From Methanosarcinales archaeon (GTDB taxonomy: Archaea; Halobacteriota; Methanosarcinia; Methanosarcinales; Methanogasteraceae), in NCBI GenBank assembly GCA_030606635.1, contig JAUWGA010000078.1:1-8476 (forward strand): 8,476 bases of DNA, read 5' to 3'. Under the pieces are notes generated by a model. It had not been told where the DNA came from and did not search any database. It saw only the letters and a list, made by a program, of their open reading frames with translations. Of this stretch, positions 1 through 6,610 are shown piece after piece. Every line of letters starts with the position of its first letter. Within the stretch, counting starts at the first letter, position 1. The translations under genes and the position numbers were made by a program.

Positions 1-2
1 CC

Positions 3-2021
3 GGCGAGCACCGGGTCCTGATGATCGATGCGCCGACAGGTAGTGGAAAGACGAGCATTATTGCGTCACTGCTCGCAAACCGCGGTGGAAACAAGATCGT
101 TGTCGCGCTCCGGACCGTAAGCCAGATCGGGGTCTACTTAGGCGAGATCAGGAAGATCAGGGATCACACGGATCACGTCCCAAAGGTCGCATACCTTGTT
201 GGGAAGCACAAGATGTGCAAAATAGCCTGCGAATTCGAGAACATCTACACAGGATGCGATCTCTTAAAGGTGTTCACGATGGACTTTCTCGAGGCGAAAC
301 TGGACGAGAAGATCAGGAGGAACAACCGGACGGCGCAGGAGTACAATGTCTACGATCCGGGTGCCGATCCATCGATTGAAGCAGCCATAAGGGACGAGAC
401 TCCGGGCTATCGCACATTCTGCCCCCATTATCTCTATTCGAAGGAAGTGTACACCGCCGAGGGTTCAAAGAATTTCAGACCATCGAAACAGGCGATAAAG
501 GACAGCGAGGCGATTCTGTGGGAGATTCTGTATCCCGAAGAACTGCAGAAGCGGTGCACGCACACATGCCCGTACGAGGTGATGGCGATCGGCGCGAAGA
601 GTGCGGATATCATCATCTTAAATTACAACCACGTATTCGACGACACGATGCGCGGTGCTCTCTTCGACTGGCTTGAGATAGACCCGGAAAACACGATTCT
701 CCTCGTGGACGAGGCGCACAATCTCGGAGACACTGTCAGGAACATCAACAGCGACATCATCACCGCGTACATCGTCGATAAGGCGGTCTCCGAAGTAAAC
801 CAGTTTCCGGGAGATCGGGGCGAAGTCCGGTCTGCAAAAGAGGTTCTGTTCCGAATACAGGAGTATATGGGGCGAACGCTTGACCGCTGGCAGAACAAAA
901 CCCAGGCGGAGGCGTGGTTCGATCCAGGGATGTTTGCGGACTTCGTATACGCGGGCGGCGGACTGGTGCGGGACGATGAACAGACGATGGCTGACCTCTT
1001 GAAGCTTGCGCAGAAGATCAAAAATCGAAAACAGAAGTCTTCTGAGTCGGCAGAGGGTTTTCTTGAGCGTGTCGCCGAATTCCTGTTCATGGCTCATTTC
1101 TCGAAGAGCGATTCCGCATACCTGCCTGTGAAATCGATAAGGGATGGTCAGTGGTTGTCGCTTGAGATCCGAAGTCTCGATCCGAGTCCGATCATATCCG
1201 GACTTGCCGATACAGCCCACGCCACCATATTGATCTCAGGAACGCTCTCGCCTGCGGACGCTTACGAACTCTACTATTTCGGGCAGAACGGGAGGGTGGA
1301 GATGCTGATGATCCCGAACCAGTTCCCGAAGGAGAAACGGCTCGTGCTCGGGGCAAAGGACGCAACCACCCGGTCTGCATACCGAAACGATGCCAACAAT
1401 CGAAGAGATATAGAACTGCACATATCTGCCCTGATCGCCGGTGTGCCTGGCAATGTTGCTGTTTATTTCACATCCTATTTCATGATGGATCAGTATCGTG
1501 AGTACTGTGAGCAAACGGCTTATGACTCCGGGAAGAAAGTATATATCGAACCAAAAGAAGCGAGAGATGTCCCGTATATCTTAGGCGAGTTCTTTGAATC
1601 TGGAAACAGCGAACAGAAAGGAGTTTTGCTGGCAGTTTGTGGCGGAAAGATGAGTGAAGGGATCGATTATTACGGAGAAGCACTTAAAGGTGCTATCGTT
1701 GTCGGGTTCCCATTAGCCGCGTTTTCAGAGGTGCAGAAATTGGTCAATTCGTATTATCAGAGAAAATACGGGAAAGATAAAGGGATGTTCATCGCATACA
1801 CGCTTCCCGCGATCAATAAGGCGCTTCAGGCACTTGGCAGGGTGCACCGGTCGGCAGAAGAGACCGGGGTTCTGGTGCTCTGCGATTCGAGGTTCTCGCA
1901 TTCAAAGGGGCTTGGTGTGCGCCAGTATCTGCCAGAGTGGATGCAGGACGAGATGATCGTCTGCGATGGCGCGTGGTCAGAGGAACTGGTGAGTGGGTGG
2001 GGCGGAGAGGGTTCAAGCTAA
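3..2021 (+). CDS. Rad3/XPD/DinG-like ATP-dependent DNA helicase, 5' end outside the window
   Basis: Superfamily 2 DNA helicase of the Rad3-related (XPD/DinG) group, probably an ATP-driven 5'-3' helicase in DNA repair or recombination. The reading frame is open to the left edge, and six codons precede the first ATG at 21, so the true start with the Q-motif is missing. Counting from that ATG, the Walker A loop is APTGSGKT (residues 4-11), the DEAH box is at 230-233 in LLVDEAHN, motif V is around GGKMSEGIDYYG, and motif VI is QALGRVHRS (603-611). Six cysteines (66, 70, 79, 134, 179, 183) lie between Walker A and DEAH, the interval that holds the 4Fe-4S domain in XPD and DinG. C183 in HTCPYE resembles the family's CPY ligand. 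At 672 or more residues it is longer than compact archaeal XPD, so I do not assign a symbol. The segment 1441-1800 is much AT-richer than its flanks. Confidence 0.9.
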   Translation, partial: GEHRVLMIDAPTGSGKTSIIASLLANRGGNKIVVALRTVSQIGVYLGEIRKIRDHTDHVPKVAYLVGKHKMCKIACEFENIYTGCDLLKVFTMDFLEAKLDEKIRRNNRTAQEYNVYDPGADPSIEAAIRDETPGYRTFCPHYLYSKEVYTAEGSKNFRPSKQAIKDSEAILWEILYPEELQKRCTHTCPYEVMAIGAKSADIIILNYNHVFDDTMRGALFDWLEIDPENTILLVDEAHNLGDTVRNINSDIITAYIVDKAVSEVNQFPGDRGEVRSAKEVLFRIQEYMGRTLDRWQNKTQAEAWFDPGMFADFVYAGGGLVRDDEQTMADLLKLAQKIKNRKQKSSESAEGFLERVAEFLFMAHFSKSDSAYLPVKSIRDGQWLSLEIRSLDPSPIISGLADTAHATILISGTLSPADAYELYYFGQNGRVEMLMIPNQFPKEKRLVLGAKDATTRSAYRNDANNRRDIELHISALIAGVPGNVAVYFTSYFMMDQYREYCEQTAYDSGKKVYIEPKEARDVPYILGEFFESGNSEQKGVLLAVCGGKMSEGIDYYGEALKGAIVVGFPLAAFSEVQKLVNSYYQRKYGKDKGMFIAYTLPAINKALQALGRVHRSAEETGVLVLCDSRFSHSKGLGVRQYLPEWMQDEMIVCDGAWSEELVSGWGGEGSS

Positions 2022-2417
2022 TTTATCCGGCTTCTCGCTATTTCATAGAGGTAACCGGAGATCGAGTCATCGTTTCAAGGGACTTCCGGCGCTGTCCAAA
2101 CTCGTATCATACTTTCGCAGTGCGTACGTCTTCGCAGATCACGGAACACGAAGCATCTTCGGAGACGTTGTGGCTAAAACCACTATAGCACAGCTATTAA
2201 CCCGGATTACGCAGATCAAAGGTGCCAACGGCTTTACATGCCAATAGCGGCTTATTTTCAGCAGCCGTGTTCACCTGAGAAGATTCGGGTAACCGGAAAG
2301 CAACATTGGAGTCCTCGAACAAACAGAACCGTTCCGGACATTTTAACATGATCAAAGGGATGTTTATGATCAGGTGGCATTTATGCCGCAGTTTGGCAGG
2401 TTGAAAGCGGTCACACA
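2022..2417. other. non-coding gap between helicase gene and mtr promoter
   Basis: About 400 bases without a convincing gene. Open frames here are short, partly overlap the helicase in other frames, have no good ribosome binding site and resemble no family I recognise. Small structures visible are a CGGCT/AGCCG inverted repeat (2248-2252 and 2263-2267) around a TATTTT stretch, which could help end the helicase transcript; two copies of ATGATCA (2348-2354 and 2366-2372), 18 bases apart; and a GGCAT-TT-ATGCC dyad (2376-2387). The latter two lie about 40-80 bases upstream of the mtr TATA box and could be regulator binding sites. I see no tRNA or other known RNA gene. Confidence 0.5.
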
Positions 2418-2420
2418 CTC

Positions 2421-2450
2421 GAAAGGTTTATAGTATCCCTTATTATAGTA
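2421..2450 (+). promoter_or_regulatory. archaeal promoter (BRE/TATA) of the mtr operon
   Basis: A purine-rich BRE-like run (GAAAGG, 2421-2426) is followed directly by a TATA-box-like TTTATAGT (2427-2434). With the usual archaeal spacing of about 25 bases, transcription would begin near 2455, giving a leader of roughly 70 nt before mtrE. A second TATA-like stretch, TATTATAG at 2441-2448, would place the start near 2470, inside the palindrome described next. It is the only strong promoter-like site ahead of the operon. The exact start is inferred, not seen. Confidence 0.65.
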
Positions 2451-2464
2451 ATTCGCAACCATTC

Positions 2465-2505
2465 GACCAATTGGTCACTGACCTGGTCATACGTGATACA
2501 GGTCA
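2465..2505. promoter_or_regulatory. overlapping GACC/GGTC dyads, candidate operator or leader RNA structure
   Basis: GACCAATTGGTC (2465-2476) is a perfect 12-bp palindrome. GGTCA-C-TGACC (2473-2483) and TGACC-T-GGTCA (2479-2489) are overlapping odd-centred dyads. A further GGTCA occurs at 2501-2505, and one at 2409-2413 just upstream of the BRE. The array covers the predicted transcription start or early leader of mtr. This suits either a dimeric DNA-binding regulator that blocks transcription, or mutually exclusive small hairpins in the leader RNA. The symmetry is seen directly; the regulatory role is inferred. Confidence 0.45.
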
Positions 2506-2516
2506 AAACAAAACAT

Positions 2517-2522
2517 AGGAGG
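2517..2522 (+). promoter_or_regulatory. Shine-Dalgarno site of mtrE
   Basis: AGGAGG lies 6 bases before the ATG at 2529. It is a consensus site and fixes the start of the first gene of the operon. Confidence 0.85.
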
Positions 2523-2528
2523 AATTGA

Positions 2529-3431
2529 ATGGACCCCGCAATGGGTATGGGCCTTGTAGCCCTCATGGGTGCGGCAGCCACGGTAGCAGGATGCAGTGAA
2601 GACCTCGAATCAGATATCGGATCACAGAGTAATCCGAATTCGCAGGTTCAGCTGGCTGCACAGGTTGGCTATCCGCACAGAATATTTAACAAAGCTATTT
2701 CTGGTGAACCACCATCCAATGCGATGTACTGTGCCGTAGGCGCAGGCGTTGCAATGGTGCTGATGAGTGAGTCGGTGATGAGTGCATCGCCGCTTATTGC
2801 AATCGCGATCGGCGCATTCGTTGCTGCGCTCTTAAACGGCGTCTTCTCTACCACTTCGTATCTGGGAAGAAACGCAAGTCAGACCCGGTTTAACCAGTAC
2901 GTGTATCTTGATGTATTGCGTAACCAGATCCTTTCACTGATGGGACACGCATACATAACGACGTTCTGCATCGTCTTGATTTCGTACGTTATGTGGAATC
3001 AGAATCTGATCGGACATCCGTTCCCGTTTCCAGTAATTGCGCTGATCTGGGGACTCTGTGTCGGTGCGATCGGATCATCCACTGGTGACGTACACTACGG
3101 TGCGGAGAGAGAGTTCCAGGACTTCAAGTTCGGATCTGGGCTGAACGCTGCTGATTCGGGTAACATCACCCGGTTTGCAGAGGCCGGCGTCAGATCATCG
3201 ATGGACAACGCATGGTTCTGCTCGAAGTTCGGAGGACCTGTAACAGGCATTGCTTTCGGGATGGTAGTATTCCTTGACAACTGGCGATCAACAGCGTTTT
3301 CAGGCTGGACTGCCGTTGTCGTGGGAGTAGTGATCGTTCTTGTGCTGGTCATCTACAACCGGAAGGTCGAGACTTATGCTAGGAAGAAATACGGACCGTT
3401 TCCGGAATATGCAGGAGATATAGAAGCATGA
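2529..3431 (+). CDS. mtrE: Tetrahydromethanopterin S-methyltransferase subunit E
   Basis: Polytopic membrane subunit of the Mtr complex, which moves a methyl group from methyl-H4MPT (or H4SPT) to coenzyme M while translocating Na+. The 300-residue length is normal for the family. The conserved DLESDIGSQSNPNSQVQ segment (25-41) follows the first hydrophobic helix (about 4-21). Further helices are at about 66-82, 86-107, 138-156, 166-184, 236-250 and 259-276. The highly conserved GAIGSSTGDVHYGAE stretch puts an acidic residue, Asp187, at the end of a membrane helix; an acidic residue here has been proposed to take part in sodium transfer (established proposal, cited from memory). It is first in the operon, with its own promoter and a consensus ribosome site, and its TGA overlaps the mtrD ATG by 4 bases (ATGA). 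The identification is firm. Confidence 0.97.
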   Translation: MDPAMGMGLVALMGAAATVAGCSEDLESDIGSQSNPNSQVQLAAQVGYPHRIFNKAISGEPPSNAMYCAVGAGVAMVLMSESVMSASPLIAIAIGAFVAALLNGVFSTTSYLGRNASQTRFNQYVYLDVLRNQILSLMGHAYITTFCIVLISYVMWNQNLIGHPFPFPVIALIWGLCVGAIGSSTGDVHYGAEREFQDFKFGSGLNAADSGNITRFAEAGVRSSMDNAWFCSKFGGPVTGIAFGMVVFLDNWRSTAFSGWTAVVVGVVIVLVLVIYNRKVETYARKKYGPFPEYAGDIEA

Positions 3432-4180
3432 CGCCTGAAATTAGTATTATAGGAATGCTTATGGGCAACTTGCCGTCGATTATAGGAATCATCATCGGTG
3501 GTCTCTGTATCGCGGTCGGTGTTCACTTCGTTCCGGTAGGCGGCGCTCCTGCTGCTATGGCGCAGGCAACCGGTATCGGAACAGGAACCGTGCAGCTTGC
3601 TGCTGGTTCAGGACTTACGGGACTGCTTGCTGCAGGCTACATGTATATGACTCTGTCAGCAGCAGGCACACCCGGAATATCAGAGATCGTCCTGATATGC
3701 GCAACTGGCGCTGTTGGTGCGATGATCATGATCACGGTAACGATGCTTGTCGGAAACTGGGTCTACATCTATGGTGTGGGCGTACCACCGGCATCAGCGA
3801 AGAGAGACTACGACCCGATCACAGGAGATCCGCAGACGCCGTATGTCGCGGCAGGAACTGTTGGGCAGGGCATACCAACGGTATGCTTCGTGAGCGGCGC
3901 AATCGGAGGTCTTCTCGGAGGTCTCGGCGGATCACTTATCTACTGCATGTTGATGTGGGTGAATGGCGATCCCGCAATCTCAAGCATATTTGCGATAGGT
4001 GTCTTTCTGGTGAACGCGGTGTTACCGTCGTACAACATTCAGGGAACGATCGAGGGATTCCATGATCCGAAGTTCAAGCGATTGCCAAAGGCGATTCTTG
4101 CATGCTTTATTGCATCACTTCTCTGCGGAATCATTGCAGTAATAATCCCGAGTGGAGCTATGCTTTCAGGAGGTGCATGA
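3428..4180 (+). CDS. mtrD: Tetrahydromethanopterin S-methyltransferase subunit D
   Basis: Second polytopic membrane subunit of the sodium-translocating methyltransferase. It is 250 residues, close to the family norm, with about six hydrophobic helices (roughly 16-36, 62-79, 84-108, 150-177, 182-200 and 219-241). Family-like features include the glycine/alanine-rich loop with VGGAPAAMAQATGIGTGTVQ (37-56), the VGNWVYIYGVGVPPAS segment (108-123) and the polar loop KRDYDPITGDPQTPY (125-139). The start ATG lies inside the mtrE stop (ATGA) with AGGAG at 3413-3417, so translation is probably coupled to mtrE. The last codons encode GGA and carry the ribosome site for mtrC. Together with MtrC and MtrE it is expected to form the membrane core. 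The identification rests on sequence pattern plus fixed gene order. Confidence 0.96.
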   Translation: MTPEISIIGMLMGNLPSIIGIIIGGLCIAVGVHFVPVGGAPAAMAQATGIGTGTVQLAAGSGLTGLLAAGYMYMTLSAAGTPGISEIVLICATGAVGAMIMITVTMLVGNWVYIYGVGVPPASAKRDYDPITGDPQTPYVAAGTVGQGIPTVCFVSGAIGGLLGGLGGSLIYCMLMWVNGDPAISSIFAIGVFLVNAVLPSYNIQGTIEGFHDPKFKRLPKAILACFIASLLCGIIAVIIPSGAMLSGGA

Positions 4181-4184
4181 TATG
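4168..4184 (+). promoter_or_regulatory. SD/stop/start cassette that sets the mtrC start
   Basis: AGGAGGTG (4168-4175) encodes the last residues of MtrD, followed by the TGA stop (4178-4180) and the mtrC ATG at 4182. The 6-base spacing supports this ATG over the in-frame ATG at 4152. The same 17 bases recur at the mtrA-mtrF junction (6056-6072). Confidence 0.85.
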
Positions 4185-5000
4185 TCGGCAGGAGGACCTG
4201 GAGGCGAAGCGGTAACTGCGGAGACCGCAAACCAGATTGATGCCAAGGGCATCGGAATAGGACTCATCGGAATATACATAGCAGGCATCTCAGGAATACC
4301 GTATCTCGCGTTTCTGGCGGGAATAGGTGCGATATTTGCAACCAAGATGGGTGCTGATGCTGTGCGCAGGGTGTGCAGTTACGGTATCGGCACAGGTGTC
4401 CCGTCGATCGGAATGCTTGCTCTTGGCATGGGTCTTATCTCAGCGATGTTCGGGCTTGCAATCGGAAAGATGCTGGGCGTAGTCTTCATCGGACCAATCG
4501 TTGGTCTGGTGCTTGCGCTTGTGATCGGATTTGTCGTAGGAACGCTCGCAAACAAGATCATCAAATTAAACATCCCTGTGATGGAGCGGTGCTTAATGGA
4601 GATTGCAGGCGCAGGTGTGCTTGTACTCACCGGACTTTCTGTCATGATTGCAGGAAGTATGGACTTTGTGGTGATCAGTAAGCTGGTTATTGAGACCGGA
4701 TACATCGCACCAGTCTTCATTCTTGGTGCGCTTGGCATTCTACATCCGTTCAACGCCAGTCTCGGACCTGATGAGACTCAGGATCGGACAATGGTACACG
4801 CACTCTCGTGCGGCGCAATTGCGATGGTGATTGGCGGAGTCTGCTCGATAGCGGTTATTGGCCCGATCGCGGGGATAATCTCAACCATCATAGGGCTTGC
4901 CATCTGGTACGTAACCTTCATGGGATTCATAAAACTCGTGAAGCGCGACGCAGGTGCTGGCTATGTCGGAACAGGACTACTTCCACCGGGGGCGATGTAG
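4182..5000 (+). CDS. mtrC: Tetrahydromethanopterin S-methyltransferase subunit C
   Basis: Third polytopic subunit of the Mtr membrane core. I place the start at 4182 (272 residues, beginning MSAGGPGGEAV) because an excellent AGGAGGTG sits 6 bases upstream and the length fits the family. An in-frame ATG at 4152 would add ten residues encoded within mtrD and lacks such a site. After a short polar N-terminus there are about eight hydrophobic stretches (roughly 22-39, 40-55, 66-94, 97-120, 137-158, 173-190, 206-226 and 229-250). A conserved polar loop, HPFNASLGPDETQDRTM (188-204), contains several acidic residues between two helices. The stop TAG is immediately followed by the mtrB ATG, with no intervening base. 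Confidence 0.95.
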   Translation: MSAGGPGGEAVTAETANQIDAKGIGIGLIGIYIAGISGIPYLAFLAGIGAIFATKMGADAVRRVCSYGIGTGVPSIGMLALGMGLISAMFGLAIGKMLGVVFIGPIVGLVLALVIGFVVGTLANKIIKLNIPVMERCLMEIAGAGVLVLTGLSVMIAGSMDFVVISKLVIETGYIAPVFILGALGILHPFNASLGPDETQDRTMVHALSCGAIAMVIGGVCSIAVIGPIAGIISTIIGLAIWYVTFMGFIKLVKRDAGAGYVGTGLLPPGAM

Positions 5001-5318
5001 ATGGATATCGCAAGAGTAGTACCCGAATTTCACATACTCCTTGACCCGATGTCAGGAGTCGTTGCCGAGGAGAGAGAGGACTTAATCATGTTCTCGCTTG
5101 TTCCGATTCAGGCACAACTGGACATAATCGAAGCCGTTGCCGACGACCTGATGAACTCACTCGAACCGGGTAAAGAACTGTTAAACACTTATCCCGGACG
5201 AGAAGAGACATCAGCGATTGCAGGAGTGTATGCGAACCTATTTTACGGTCTCATCATCGGACTCATAATCGCATTTATGGCAATGATGGCGATACTTGCA
5301 ATGAACGGAGGGATCTAA
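5001..5318 (+). CDS. mtrB: Tetrahydromethanopterin S-methyltransferase subunit B
   Basis: Small subunit of 105 residues with one C-terminal membrane helix (about 78-101, rich in Ile, Met and Ala) and a soluble N-terminal part, as is usual for MtrB. The N-terminus MDIARVVPEFHILLDPMSG and the helical acidic middle region (EAVADDLMNSLEP, 44-56) match the family pattern as I remember it. The ATG directly follows the mtrC stop (TAGATG) and there is no strong Shine-Dalgarno site, only a G-rich run about 4987-4993, so its translation probably depends on ribosomes finishing mtrC. It is thought to be a single-helix accessory subunit of the membrane part of the complex. Confidence 0.93.
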   Translation: MDIARVVPEFHILLDPMSGVVAEEREDLIMFSLVPIQAQLDIIEAVADDLMNSLEPGKELLNTYPGREETSAIAGVYANLFYGLIIGLIIAFMAMMAILAMNGGI

Positions 5319-6068
5319 ATGGCAAAATCAGCAACAACTGATCCATGGCCCCCGCTTCCTGGCGAGTTTGAGGTCGGAAACCCTGAAAACTGCGTCGCGG
5401 TCGCCACATGCGGATCGCACATGAGCGACTTCCCGCTTGGTGCAGGCGCATCTATAACAGGACCTTGCAAGACCGAGAACATCGGAATCGAGAAGCTGGT
5501 CGCAAACATCGTATCGAACCCGAATATCAGGTTCCTTGTCATAACCGGTATGGAGGTCAAGGGTCATATCACAGGACAGGCGATATTAGCGTTCCACCAG
5601 AGCGGAATTGACCAGGATGGGCGGATCATCGGATCGACAGGAGCGATTCCATTCATCCAGAATCTGGATGATGACGCTATAAAGAGGTTCCAGGAACAGG
5701 TCATCGAGGTCATCGACTTAATCGATACAGAGGACGAGGGTAAGATAGCGGCCGCGATTAAGGCGTGCGTTGCAAAGGATCCCGGAGCACTCGATGTTGA
5801 GCCTATGGAGGTTAAGATCGAGGAAGGTGGCGGCGAAGAAGAGATCGCAGGATTCCGACCGATGGCTGCCGAAGTTGCGACGGTCCGCGCACGGATCAAG
5901 GAGATCGAAGCCGCGATGATCGACACAGGCAACTTAAACAAGTTTGCAGCAGGTGTCTACGCAGCCAAGATCGAAGGAGTCATGATCGGTCTTACGATAA
6001 CGTTGATCCTTCTCGGGCTTACGCTAACGGCGAGTGGCGCTCTTAAATTCCTTGTAGGAGGTGCATGA
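5319..6068 (+). CDS. mtrA: Tetrahydromethanopterin S-methyltransferase subunit A (corrinoid protein)
   Basis: The corrinoid-carrying subunit: its cobamide accepts the methyl group supplied by MtrH and gives it to coenzyme M, and this cycle drives Na+ transport. It is 249 residues, with a cytoplasmic globular domain (about 1-165), an acidic glycine-rich linker (IEEGGGEEEIAGF, about 168-180), a helical region and one C-terminal membrane anchor (about 218-246). The motif GMEVKGHITGQ holds His83, which corresponds to the histidine known as the axial cobalt ligand (His84 in the studied protein, from memory). The N-terminal PWPPLPGEF and NCVAVATCGSH segments are also typical. The ATG directly follows the mtrB TAA, with GGAGGGAT at 5307-5314. 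The 3' end carries the ribosome site for mtrF. Confidence 0.96.
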   Translation: MAKSATTDPWPPLPGEFEVGNPENCVAVATCGSHMSDFPLGAGASITGPCKTENIGIEKLVANIVSNPNIRFLVITGMEVKGHITGQAILAFHQSGIDQDGRIIGSTGAIPFIQNLDDDAIKRFQEQVIEVIDLIDTEDEGKIAAAIKACVAKDPGALDVEPMEVKIEEGGGEEEIAGFRPMAAEVATVRARIKEIEAAMIDTGNLNKFAAGVYAAKIEGVMIGLTITLILLGLTLTASGALKFLVGGA

Positions 6069-6072
6069 TATG
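6056..6072 (+). promoter_or_regulatory. SD/stop/start cassette that sets the mtrF start
   Basis: AGGAGGTG (6056-6063), the mtrA TGA (6066-6068), one T, then ATG at 6070. The in-frame GTG at 6061 falls within the Shine-Dalgarno sequence itself, so it is not a credible start. The cassette is base-for-base identical to 4168-4184. Confidence 0.85.
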
Positions 6073-6360
6073 CCGGAAGAGGAAAAGATTGAAGAAACCG
6101 TCGAGGAAACTACCGAAGTCGCAGAAGAGGCTCCCGAGGAAGAAGTAGCCGCGATCGCGTATGATGTCGGTACTCCGATGGTGGTTGATCCATTCATGGA
6201 ACCGTTTGAGACCGCGGTTGAGAGCATACGACGCCGTGCGCAGTTGATCGCACGCAACCAGAAACTGGATTCGGGATTCACGGCAGGCGCACCGCTCGGT
6301 GTCGCAGCAGGCATATTGTTTACCCTCATACTGGTTCTGGTACCGTTGCTGTGGATGTAA
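6070..6360 (+). CDS. mtrF: Tetrahydromethanopterin S-methyltransferase subunit F, with acidic N-terminal extension
   Basis: Small membrane-anchored subunit of the Mtr complex, 96 residues from the ATG at 6070. The core is recognisable: TPMVVDP (34-40), a charged helix with VESIRRRAQLIARNQKLDSG, and one C-terminal membrane helix (about 73-96) ending in LVPLLWM. MtrF is usually about 70 residues. The excess here is an N-terminal segment with 13 glutamates among residues 3-25, likely disordered or a solvent-exposed helix on the cytoplasmic side. Upstream is the mtrA stop with a strong AGGAGGTG; downstream mtrG follows after 13 bases. MtrF resembles the N-terminal region of MtrA in some families, but the position after mtrA and the length make MtrF the secure call. 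What the acidic tail does is unknown. Confidence 0.92.
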   Translation: MPEEEKIEETVEETTEVAEEAPEEEVAAIAYDVGTPMVVDPFMEPFETAVESIRRRAQLIARNQKLDSGFTAGAPLGVAAGILFTLILVLVPLLWM

Positions 6361-6373
6361 GAGGTGATTAAAT

Positions 6374-6601
6374 ATGGCAGAAGAAGGACAGATCATCGTT
6401 CCACACGTCGTCGTTGATAGGGCTGATTACAATGAGGTCCTAAAGCGGCTGGACGATATCGACGAGAAGGTTGAGTTCGTAAATTCCGAGATATATCAGC
6501 GGATCGGAAAGAAGGTTGGTAGAGATATTGGCATACTCTACGGAATAGCGGCAGGCATTGTGATAATATTAGTATACGCAATCCTGACTGGAATTGTTTG
6601 A
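6374..6601 (+). CDS. mtrG: Tetrahydromethanopterin S-methyltransferase subunit G
   Basis: Small subunit of 75 residues: a soluble N-terminal part, a heptad-like amphipathic helix (about 17-48, with VLKRLDDIDEKVEFVNSEIY) suited to coiled-coil contact, and one C-terminal membrane helix (about 53-74). This is the usual MtrG build, and the family is thought to help link the soluble MtrA/MtrH parts to the membrane core. The ribosome site GAGGTGAT (6361-6368) begins right after the mtrF stop and lies 5 bases before the ATG. mtrH starts 9 bases after the stop. Identification rests on length, topology, charge pattern and operon position. Confidence 0.93.
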   Translation: MAEEGQIIVPHVVVDRADYNEVLKRLDDIDEKVEFVNSEIYQRIGKKVGRDIGILYGIAAGIVIILVYAILTGIV

Positions 6602-6610
6602 GGTATTAAT

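Noticed and set aside
1937..2247. Two plus-strand open frames (1937-2188 and 1993-2247) overlapping the helicase 3' end
   Set aside because: They begin inside the helicase in other frames, lack SD sites and resemble nothing I know. I also considered a degraded transposase but saw no motif or terminal repeats.
2197..2418. A 73-codon minus-strand open frame in the gap before mtr
   Set aside because: No recognisable family, no clear ribosome site, and its start abuts the mtr BRE/TATA; more likely chance.
4152..4181. Alternative upstream ATG for mtrC
   Set aside because: No good SD, the extra residues are encoded by the mtrD 3' end, and the ATG at 4182 has a consensus site and gives the usual length.
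5315..5941. Long antisense open frames opposite mtrA, and likewise opposite other mtr genes and the helicase
   Set aside because: They are reverse-strand shadows of strongly coding sequence, with no start signals or familiar protein features.
6061..6069. GTG start for mtrF three codons upstream
   Set aside because: The GTG lies within the Shine-Dalgarno sequence; ATG at 6070 has proper spacing.
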